DNA of 64,000 nt from Desmodesmus armatus (taxonomy: Eukaryota > Chlorophyta > Chlorophyceae > Sphaeropleales > Scenedesmaceae), in the NCBI GenBank assembly GCA_007449985.2, contig VIIQ02000836.1, forward strand, positions 248,001-312,000. Reading direction: 5' to 3'. Positions 22,701 to 31,873 of this stretch are shown here, in pieces; within the stretch, counting starts at the first letter, position 1; each line of letters starts with the position of its first letter. The position numbers were made by a program, and so were the translations under genes. The notes beneath the pieces were generated by a model that made no database searches, was not told the origin of the DNA, and saw only the letters and a program-made list of their open reading frames with translations.

Positions 22701-25700
22701 ATTAAGGGCACATCTGGTCAAAGCCTAGCTAAGCAAGCAAGATTGCGTACCCCGTCTGCCTGGTCCCTGTGGGTTATGGCCAATGCGTCCCGACCAGGTG
22801 GCTGCAGCAGGCCCTTGGAGGCACCTGCAGTGTGCACAGACACAAGCTAGTGTGTAAAGCTTGCCATAGTTACCTCATCAGCAAGCAGTACAGAATGCCG
22901 TGCACAAAAAGAGCAGCAAGCTCAGCATGTCTGTCCCATGCACAGGCTGCAGTGGAAGGCGGTCGTGTGCCAACCTGACCAGTCTTCACCTGCCATGTCA
23001 GTTGCCCAAGTATCCAGGCTTGCCGCAGAGTTGCTGCTGCCATCTGCAGGCAATATGTGCTTGAGATCTTCCAGCAGCCTGGGAAAGTCTGGGCTTTGCT
23101 CCACAAAAGCCACAACCACCGTGTTCACCCGCTCCCGCACAGCGCGCTCGTACGCTGTTGACCACTGAAGTGGCATAGGGTGGCGGTTGCGGTAGGGCTG
23201 AAGGAACTCATGACACATCAGGACCTGCACAGACAGTTTGCTGCATGTCAGAAAATGCGAACTTTATGCATTGGCTGCCATACACAGCTGTCAGCAATTA
23301 AGCTTACTGGGATGCTTGCACGCTTCTTTGGGTCTCGCACCAAACACGACGACAGAAAGCCGCGTAGTGGCTTGCTGAACGTCGTAGGGATGGCCACCCA
23401 CTCCGGCAAGATGATTCGCGCAAGCTGCGCGTACACGTCTAGCGCAGCATTCTTGAGGAACGGTGTCCTGTCACACAGACAAAGCAGCAAAGACATCATA
23501 GTCTCAGTGAGCTGCCATGGTTGCCGCATGTCATGCATGCCAACACTCCTGGTGCCCTGTGGCGTGTTGGCATGACGCCTCATCCCGATTCTCCACCAAG
23601 TGTCGGTGCCTTACTCGCCGGCCGCCAGCTCGTACAGGATGATCCCCAGGGACCACACGTCTGCCATACGCCGCACATTCAAGCCCAGGGCGTTGGGCTC
23701 GTCGCTGGCCACGATGACCTCTGGCGGCATGTATTGGATAGTCCCAATCTGCGCATATGATGACATCCAGCAAGCACAAAATGCAGGTTGATGCCGGCAA
23801 TCAGCTGCACAACACATGTGGTGTCAGCACCTACACGCGCACTCATCAGGGGCTGCTCTGAGAGGAAGACATGTTGAATTTAAAAGACACAACAACGCAG
23901 TTGCATGTGGCCTGAGGGCGCAGCATGACACTCACTGGTGCGGACACGTGGACTGCGGTAGTGTTGTCCTTGAGGACCCGGCTGATGCCAAAGTCAGACA
24001 GCAGGATTTCTCCATTGACCACCAGGAAGTTTGCGGGTTTGAGATCCTGCACACAGCCAACCAGCTCAGCAGCGACCAGGAGCACATGGGGGGGGGGGTA
24101 TCTAGTACTAGAGCACACTATCTGGTGGCGCATTTGAAGTCAATACGTTGGACTTTTGTGATACATAGTGCTGCCTCCGCAGCACTTTGTTGGGATATGT
24201 TCATGTGCCCTTGTGTGGGACTCACCATGTGGATCATCCTGCACTTGTGGGCAGAGTCCACTGCCTGCAGCACAGATAGACATTGCGACTGCCGTAATGA
24301 AAAAAATTCAAGGTCCAAGTCAGCGTCTGCAGATTGGGTACAGACGCTGTGGGATCAAGTTACCCCACTCCAGCGACCCAAGCAGGAGCAAACCCGGGTA
24401 TACGGGATCGCAAGGAGCATGCATGCCAACCTCAGCTGCACACTGTGGGCCACCCACTGCCATGCAGACAAGCCATGGTGTGGAGGACATAAAAGATGGG
24501 GTGCACACCCGCAGCATCTGGAACAAGGTGTGCCGGATGAACTCCTCCTGCTCCCAGAGGTTCTTGCCATCCCTCTCGCACTCGGCCTTGTGTTCTGCCA
24601 GCCGCCGCGCTAAGTTGGACTCGCCGAACTCCAGCACGATGGCCAGCTCTTGGTCACGCTTCTGCAGCACATGTAAGACAGCAGACTCTGGGCAATCAAG
24701 CAACATGTGTGCATGCATAGTGCAGGTGACTGTAGCCGGCAACAGCAGACACACCTCGCGGTCGATCAGCTGGATGACATGGGGCTGACCCTTCAGCCTC
24801 TTGAGCATGTTGATCTCCTCCACACAGCTTATCCGCAGGTGATCCTCCTGCTTAGGGTAAACCAGGAGGACCACCTGCTGGGCCAGCTGTTTCTGTAGGG
24901 CCTGCTGTTTCTGAAGGGCCAGATGTGTCTGTAGGGCCTGCTGTGTCTGTAGGGCCAGCTGTTTCTGTAGGACCTTGATTTTCCGTTGCTTCTCCTCGTC
25001 CGGGTTCACATGTTTCAGGGCATACGCCTTGCGGTCAGGCCCAACCACCTGTGACCAAGCAAAGTGTGCAGACACAGCGATGCATCAGCGCGTGTAAACG
25101 AGGGGGGCTTGATTCAAAAGGCACAACATTATGAGCAAGACACAGCCACCTGCGCTACCTGCAGACAGGAATGAAGTCTGCTTGTCCCTGTGCCGGTGTG
25201 TCTGATCTTGCTACCAAAAGCGCTCACCAGGAAGACCTTAGCAGTGCCTCCAGTGTCCAGGGGCAGCAGCGTCTGGTACGCCTTGCCACTGACGCTGAAG
25301 CTGCTTGCTCTTGCATTCCACCCAACCGCCTGCTGCTGCTCCTGCGCTGCAGGTGCCTTCTCTCCAGGCAGGCTGCCATGACTGCTGCTGAGGCCAGAAC
25401 TGGACCCCCAACTGCCCTCTAGGCCAGGCTGCGCTGCGCTGCTAGCGCTCTGGGCCTCATCGCATGCAGCAGAATTCAGGTATGCCTGCTTGGGCGCTGT
25501 ACGCCCCAAGACGCGGTCAAAGTTGAACTGGCTCCTGCATGAACCCTGTGGCCGGCTCTGTGCGGGGGGGCTGCTTGCGGGGCCTGGTGATGCCAGCGTC
25601 ATGCCCTCTGGCCTCACATCAGGCAGGCCGCCAGAACTGCTGCTGGGGTTCGCGCTAGAACCGCTCTCTGGGCGACGCTCCACTGCGCTGCTGGCAAGCC

Positions 25701-25977
25701 CGCCCTCTTGGGGCGCATCTGGTTGTGCCTGCTTGGGCGGTGGACTCCCCAAGGCACGCCAGCGGCTGAACGAGCTCATGTGGTCTGAATGCGGACAGCT
25801 GTGGGTAGGTGGGCTTGTAGGGCCTGGTGGTGCCCACACCATGCCTTCTGGCCCTTCCTCATGGTGCCGCTGGGCTGAGGTCCTAGAGCTGCACGGCAAA
25901 GGTGGGTGAGGAACATGGGCAGCCACATTGTTGATGAGGGCATGATGTCCTGATACATGCAGGGCAGGGCACGGCAT
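18404..25977 (-). CDS. MPS1/TTK-type protein kinase with a long tail of duplicated exons
   Basis: The kinase part uses exons 25228-25977, 24755-25048, 24509-24661, 24226-24264, 23936-24046, 23615-23748, 23308-23467 and 22922-23224 or 22990-23224. The first exon is a Ser/Pro/Gly-rich N-terminus ending in the glycine-loop region SVSGKAYQTLLPLDTGGTAK. Then come YALKHV (ATP lysine, about residue 262), LEFGESNLARRL, DLKPANFLVVNGEILLSDFG, GTIQYMPPEV, DVWSLGIILYEL and RDPKKRASIP. GTxxYMPPE and the PANFL...DFGI wording point to TTK/MPS1, the spindle-checkpoint kinase. Reading straight on, the protein stops at 22922 (about 647 aa). Using the donor next to 22990 instead, the frame passes in phase through 22751-22824, 22321-22526, 21613-22083, 20949-21354, 20507-20799, 19897-20292, 19486-19762, 18936-19214 and 18404-18694. 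This chain is too regular to be chance, so I favour a long tail. The last exon was not found. The start at 25977 is the best in-frame ATG, and its phase fits. Confidence 0.85.
19897..22526 (-). repeat. Duplicated exon pair in the kinase-gene tail
   Basis: Exons 22321-22526 and 20507-20799 are homologous (ACSHMPATQLPP versus ACSHMPATELPP, both phase 0-2). So are exons 21613-22083 and 19897-20292 (TGRSLL versus TGRSVL, GPQSQCG in both, both phase 2-2). The pair was copied as a block around exon 20949-21354, which has its own basic cluster AGQRKRG and KLRRTN. Phase symmetry means the duplication did not disturb the frame. Confidence 0.85.
20590..20700 (-). repeat. 27-bp coding minisatellite, four copies
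   Basis: Within tail exon 20507-20799 of the kinase gene, a 27-base unit encodes PPTLVLGSL-type nonapeptides four times in a row with small changes. The homologous exon 22321-22526 has a single degenerate unit (LPPRCILGS), so the expansion is specific to this copy. Confidence 0.85.
22496..22623 (+). repeat. 64-bp tandem direct duplication at an exon border
   Basis: Positions 22496-22559 and 22560-22623 are near-identical copies beginning GCTGTGGGCTTGTAGACAGG. The block contains the CTGCAG acceptor and the first bases of tail exon 22321-22526, so the gene now has two candidate acceptors in tandem. Confidence 0.92.
24875..24970 (-). repeat. Gln-rich six-residue repeat inside the kinase N-lobe
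   Basis: Between the ATP-binding lysine (YALKHV) and the alpha-C glutamate region (CVEEINMLKRL), an approximately 18-bp unit (Ala-Leu-Gln-x-Gln-x) is repeated about five times. This adds roughly 32 residues that TTK-family kinases do not have at this place. Confidence 0.85.
25360..25857 (-). repeat. Two tandem repeats of about 80 residues in the kinase N-terminus
   Basis: 25615-25857 and 25360-25614 encode related segments: PEGMVWAPPGPTSPP then PKQAQ, and PEGMTLASPGPASSPP then PKQAYL, each ending in a Ser-rich SSSGGLP/SSHGSLP stretch. The region is Ser/Pro-rich and probably disordered. Confidence 0.75.
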
Positions 25978-26915
25978 CAAAGCTTGACGGGGAAGCCCTG
26001 CTTGCAGCTCACATGCACATGGGTGTGCTGGCTTGCCGAGTATCAGCCCAAACGCATGGGGGCCCAACGCTGCAGCACAACATCAACATGCAAGTGCTGT
26101 GCGAGTATACGACTTGACAGGTGCATGTGAGTGCTGGCTGGCGGCCATACACGACTTCGTGTTTGCCCACCTGTGCTTGGCTAGGGCAGTGGCGCCATTG
26201 CTCTGCGCCACAGGTGCAGTCAGGGAGCCTTGGCTGGGGCCCACCCGCCTGGCAGAAGGCTGCAGCAGCTGGGTGCCTGCATGCAGACAATAACAGCATA
26301 TCCTGTGTCACGCACACAGGCAAACTGTAGCAACACACAGGCCTGACGCAGTGCGAACCAGCTTGGCCGTGTGCAGAAGGTTGTGCATGCCATCAGCATG
26401 AAGAGATTCTGCACAAGAGACTGCAGGACCCACCAGATGGCTCTGCCACAACCCGACCTCCAGGGCAAGGTTGCCCGGCTGCCTCATGCAGGTCCAGTGT
26501 ACTCCCTGCTGCCTGCAAGAGGCAACAAACACCAAGACAGCTTTAATGGGCAGCCTGATCAACATGCGCTGAATGCAGTGTGCTACAGCTGGCTTGTGCA
26601 ATCAATGCTGACAATACAGCGACAAAAAGGGCGCTCATCATGCAGCAAGAGTGCTGTTCTTTTCTAAAGGAGTGCTGGTGTGCCATGCGTGCATACACAC
26701 CTGCAGAGCGGTGCTGTTGCGCTGGGGCTGATGCCGTGTGCCAGTGTTGACACCGTCTCCAGGGGGCTTCTGTGCACCTGTAAGCCACAATCAGACAAGC
26801 ACACTGACGTGTCTGCAGCACACGCTGATCGGATGATGCAGTGCTGCATGCTGTACGGCACAACACAAGACATGCATAAAGCTGACAATGGGACCAATTC
26901 GCTGCAGACATGCCA
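25978..26915 (-). pseudogene. Decayed extra exon modules of the copy C gene family
   Basis: Downstream of copy C's stop, three exon-like modules of the same family remain on the minus strand. They lie at about 26700-26777 (GAQKPPGDGVNTGTRHQPQ), about 26440-26500 (related to the module ending GPSG), and about 26170-26280 (GTQLLQPSARRVGPSQGSL). The middle one has lost its acceptor: the expected CTGCAG reads CTGCAT. No stop-bearing final module is visible. These are relics of a further tandem unit, not part of a complete gene. The kinase promoter must also lie in this interval. Confidence 0.5.
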
Positions 26916-29900
26916 TCAAGCTTGATGCAGGTGCGGGTAACCAAGTAGGGCACCTCCATAGGCTGGTGAGGCAAGGGACCACTTGAGCTGGGGGAGGTGT
27001 TGAGTGTGCCCTGGGGCAGTCACTGCCTTGTGCACACCTGGCAGGTTGAAAGGCAAGATGCCTGGGGAGGTGGTTGATGCCACACCCTGTTGCAAACCTT
27101 GCTGGTACTGCTCAGGGACCCTGGAGCGTCAAACATGGGCAGAGGGGGCATTCTGTGTGGTCAGCAACACAATGCAAGTTGTATCAAAGCATGCAAGTTC
27201 GAATCAGTAAGTGCAGCATTATCGAAAGATGTGAACTGACAGGAGCGCCGCCAAGTATCAGTAGCTCAAGGGGATGTGCAGTGCTGCAGCACTAGGCTAT
27301 CTGCCTACCTGCTTGGCCATGAGGGCGCAGCCGCGCCACCCTGATGAAGGCCCATGCCCGTGCTTGCAGGTAGCTGGCCTCCTGCATGCGCAACCAGAAC
27401 ACAACATGTTCAGCACTGTGCTGGCACCTAGGCTGCAGGAACGCATTGAGTGCAGGCAACCCTGTCAACAAAGTTCATGCAGGCATTGTCTCCCACCGCA
27501 CTATCAGCACCCAAAGCTTGCGGCACCCACCGTTTGGCCCGGGTGCTGTCTGGCCATCCATCATTGCTGCTGTCTGTCGTTGCTGCAGTAGGATCCCTGG
27601 TGCCTGCAGGACAAAACACCCACGCAAGTTGTGTCAGGAAGGCCATCAACATGCGCTGGTGCATTTTGCTGCAGTGCGCTGGGGCCGCTTCTACACATAG
27701 CTCATAACGCCGAACACATACAAATCCATTATGCAGGACGGTGCACAGAGCAAAGTGCACGCACCTCTGCACCTCTGCTCCTGCGCTCGTTCTCTAGGGG
27801 TGCGCCGACGGCATGTGTGCTGTGGCCTGCTGTTCCTTGCAGCTGGGCACCTGCAAGTCACGATCAGACAAACCAAGTGAGTTGCATGCCACATGCACTG
27901 AAGAACAGCGCTGGCCGGCAGTCGCAGTGTTGCAGCAGGGCGTATAAGCTGACTTGCATACAAGATCGTGCGCATGCGCGGGTGCTTTGCGCACAGGGTC
28001 GTGCATCCAAACAACGTGAAGGCGTCAGCACAAGAGACTGCAGGACCCACCAGATGGCCCTGCAACTTGGCCCCCATGAAGTGGTTGCCGGGATGCTTCT
28101 CGCAGGTCCTGTGTCCACCCTGCTGCCTGCAGGAGGCAAACAACAAACAGAGAGCTGTTTCGGCAGTGTGACTGACATGCAGTTGGTGATGTGTGCCGCA
28201 GCGCAAGCAGCCAATGCTGATGATAAAGCAACAAGGCGCCAACCCTGCAGCAGGAAAGTGTCTTGCGTGCATACCCACCTGCACGGTGGTGCTCTTGCGC
28301 TGGGGCTGGCGGCGAGTGCTGGTGTCGAGGCCTCCTGGAAGCTCGTGCGCACCTGCAAGCCGCAATTATACAGGCACACTTAGCTGTCTGCAACATGCGC
28401 TGATTGTGTGTGCAGTGCTGAAGGTTTGCAGGTCACAAAAACAACATGACGTGCAGGAAGCTGACATTGGCACCAGTTTGCTGCAGGCAGGCCTCAAGGC
28501 CCTGAACTGGATGGCCACTGTCATATGCGGGTCACCTGATGCAGCAGCACCTTCGCCGGCATGTGCCTCTTCGTGGCAAGGCAAGGGGCCAGTCAGGTCG
28601 CCGGTCAGCACCTTGGACAGGTGCATGAAGCGTGGCATGCCTGAGCAGCTTGATGGCTCCGTGCCCTCTTGCTCGCCTTGCTGGTACCGCTGGGAGAGCC
28701 TGTAAAACATGGGCAGAGGGGGAGTGTATTTTGTGCGGTCAAGTTGGGCATCACATTGAACGGTTGGCCACCAGTGCATGCTGAAGGAAAGCATGCAAGG
28801 TGTAGCTTAGTTGGCTGTGCCCAAGCACCAATCTGGGGAGTGCACTGACTTGACAAGTGCACGTCTACCTGACCAGTAGCTGATGGGGGCGTGCAGTGCT
28901 GCAGCACATGGGTATCCGCCTACCTGCTGTACTGTGGAGCAGCAGCCGCGGCAGCCTGACTGACGCGGCTGGTTGGAGGTAGCTTGCCTCCTGCATGCGC
29001 AACCAGAACACACAAGACGCCGATTCAGCGCTGTGCTGGCAGCCAGGCTGCAGGAGAACAATGGCTGCAGGCAACACCGTCCTGCAGGATCATGCAGGCA
29101 ATTGTCCCAATAGCAGCTGAGAAGCATACAAACCCCGCAGCACACACCGCTTGGCCCTGGTGTCATCTGGCCACCAAACAGCCCTGTTGCCGATTGTTGG
29201 AGTGACGCCAGTGGTGCCTGCAGGACAAAGTTCCAAGCTTGTGTCAGTCAATCCATGAACATGCAGTTTGTGCAATGGTCTGCAGTGCGCTGGGTCCTCT
29301 GATTTGCACAGCTGACAATGAAACGCTGCAGGAGGGACTCTGCGCTGACCATAGTGCCAGAGCAAACCATAGCCTCACCTCTGCCCCTCGACTCTTGCGC
29401 TGGTCTTGTGAAGGTGCCCTTGTCCTGGGGGCTGGTGCTGCAGGAGGTTGGGCACCTGCAAGCCACGATCAGACAACCAAGCTTAGCTGTGTATCACTGT
29501 CTCACCTGCGCTGGCTGGTCGGCTGTCCTGGTGCCATGCATGGCGTTCATGCTCAGCTGCTGCTGCAAGGTCCTTGCCAGTCACAAAGCAGTCAGTGACG
29601 GCTTTGCTGGTGTGACACCTTCCAGCATTGAATACTGTCCCAGCACACCCTGTGTGACCTTCACTTACCTCGCGGGTGCCTGCCTGACTTGGCCTGCTTG
29701 CTCTTCTGCTTCTGACTTTCCTGCAGCGCCTTGGCCTCTTCCTGGACCTTCCTGGCTTCCTGCAATGCCTTGGCCTCATCCTGTGCCTTCCTGGCTTCCT
29801 GCAGGGACATGCTTGGCAGCTCAGAATACCGCAGGTGGTGCTAAGGACGGGCACACACCTGGGTGGCAACAAAGATGCAGTACCTGCCAGGCCTCCACCG

Positions 29901-29950
29901 CAGCTTTTAGAGTTTTGTAGCCGTTCTTGTCACCCACGCTGCGGTTCCTG
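26916..29950 (-). repeat. Left arm of a large inverted duplication (copies C and D)
   Basis: This arm matches 31870-35040 in opposite orientation across exons and introns, for example the coiled-coil exon 29669-29798 with 32019-32148 (both 130 bases) and exon 29379-29455 with 32354-32430 (both 77 bases). Intron tails such as the block around AGTATTCAATGCTGGAAGGT are also shared. The match ends between exons 1 and 2 on the proximal side. Confidence 0.88.
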
Positions 29951-30200
29951 CACAACGCACGGCAACACACACACGTTGAGTGTGACAAGTGGGATGCCAG
30001 GCGTTAACAGCAAGCCGAGAGATTGTGCAGAACTTATTTTGAGGCCCTTACTCTCCGCCCTTTCTTGGGAACCATCCGAGGTCTTTCCAGTAGTCCACTG
30101 TGCAGCCTGTCTGCTCCACACAGCGGAAAGGGGTTATCTTTCCTTGACAACGAGCGGTCCCCTGTACAAACGTCCAGCCACAAGCTGCGAGGTCCTCCAT
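26916..30200 (-). CDS. Copy C: expanded member of the copy B family (about 426 aa)
   Basis: Thirteen exons chain in phase: 30052-30200, 29884-29947, 29669-29798, 29379-29455, 29148-29217, 28924-28990, 28536-28699, 28279-28352, 28051-28099, 27765-27850, 27531-27603, 27309-27381 and 26916-27120, for 1,281 coding bases. Exon 1 reads MEDLAACGWTFVQGTARCQ with KITPFRCVEQTGCTVDYW and WFPRKGG, matching copy B's exon 1. Exon 2 has NGYKTLKAAVEAWQ. Exon 3 is a charged coiled coil (QDEAKALQEARKVQEEAKAL). Then a set of short exons (GAQ..., GPSG, a GGKLPP-type exon, a QQG...Q exon) occurs and is reiterated, ending YGGALLGYPHLHQA. One defect: the acceptor before 28051-28099 reads CTGCGA, not CTGCAG, and the nearest AG would shift the frame. 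Function unknown. It forms one arm of a large inverted repeat with copy D. Confidence 0.72.
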
Positions 30201-31873
30201 GATAGGTCATGTACTCTGTGGGCTTTAAGGAGCTTGATGCATGGACATGATAACTTGACAGCAGATCACTTAGGAACAGCAGGCCTCCGTGAGCGTAGGT
30301 GCTGCCTATGCTGACGTGAGATTGATTCCTCCAATTCAGTTCATGGAACTTCCAAAGCGCACTATATCAGGCACTTTTCGCTGTGACCGTTGCGGTCAAG
30401 TTTGAATAACGTTTGAATGGCTCAACCACATCACACAAATTCCTGGACTTCTGGGAAGAACCAGGGGTAAGTATCCCTTACTTCCCCTGGAAAGAACTGA
30501 TTGGACAGAAACTCAGGACGCCTGAGGGCATCGTTTTGTTGAACCGGTGCACCCTGCCTGTTTCTTTGTGTCACTGGCAGAGTTGCTCCCCCCGGGAGCC
30601 ACTGTCTTCACGGCAAGTGCTCCTTGCTCCCCCCCCTCTTTCAGCACCCATCCCTGCAGACTCTGCCAGGGCACGCCAAACCTCACTTGCTACCCCCCCC
30701 CCCCCCCCCCAAAGCTGCCTCCAAACACCGGTCAAACTCCAGGCAGCTGGGACCGCTTCAGGGGGGGTGCCTCCAAAGTGATTCCGCTCCTTGCTCATCC
30801 CCCTCAAAGAAACAGGGCGTACCGGGTTAACATTCAACAAACGCTGAACACCCTCACACAGATCAGTGCACAGGCACAGGCGGTGAGGCAGTTGTAGCGG
30901 CGATACTGCACTCTTGATGGGGTCGACTGCTGTGCTGACCTCACCGCCAGGCTTTTGCTCTACCCACATCACAACCTGCAAGGCCACCTGAGCACACCAC
31001 TCACTATGCCCACCCCTTGGGTTGAGCCTCTGCCTCTGTAGCTGCATAGCTATGTGGGTTACAACAGGGCTATCGACTCTTACTCCACCCCCCCCCCACA
31101 ACTGCCTTCTGGGACCTGGGTGGGGCTGTGCCCATGTGTCTTACGTCTAGCACAGGTGTTGGTCCGCCACGCTGAAAGTTGGAGGTTGAAGCTGACATAT
31201 AAAACGTTTGTTTTGCACCTTCAAAGGCCGGATCGAGTTGCGACTTTTGCGACAGGGAGGGCACATGTCTGATGGTGACTGAGTTTTTGCTTCTGGCGAT
31301 GACCAGGGTGCTCGGTCCGACTACCCGAGCACGTAGGATAGTTCAAATAACATGTACGTCGATGATAAAGCAAAGAAAGCCGCCGCATAGTTGCGACTTT
31401 GGGAGAGAGGACCTGATCATGATCATGGCTTCAGCTCGCAGCTGCTGCATCTGCACGCCCCCTGCATGTCACCAAAAATACTCAATATGATGTGGTATGT
31501 CATGTACCCGTCAGCAGCGCTGCTTGTGCCCTGCTGCTTTCCCACTGAACACACCCAGCTCGCAGGACACAGTCAGCACAGGGCTGATGGAGGGTTTACG
31601 TGATGAAGCGATGGAGGCCGTGCAACCTCAAAACATGTTCTCAATATTCAAAAACACGTTGATTTGACGTAAAAACACATCGGCACTGACTGACAAGTTT
31701 TTTGCCTTGGACAGGGTTGGACCTGTGGGGGGGGGGGGGTGTCTTACTCACTGAGGTCACAGCAACTGGGCATGCTGTTGCAGTGTGCATGTTTTGTATC
31801 AGATGCCAATGAGGCATACCGTCCGTGGATTGATGCTACTACCCAGCTGGATATCAGGCCGTGCGTTGTGCAG
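30201..31873. other. Spacer between the arms of the inverted duplication
   Basis: This stretch should contain the promoter of copy C. It holds an 18-base poly-C run (30693-30710), C-rich text around 30620-30720, a G-run near 31727-31740 and an A/T-rich patch near 31640-31690. The equivalent of copy C's exon 1 was looked for upstream of copy D and is absent. No gene is supported here. Confidence 0.5.

Noticed and set aside
22922..22989. Stop codon at 22922 as the only end of the kinase gene
   Set aside because: Not excluded, but the in-phase chain of nine tail exons from the donor next to 22990 is more regular than chance allows, so it is kept as an alternative short form rather than the main model.
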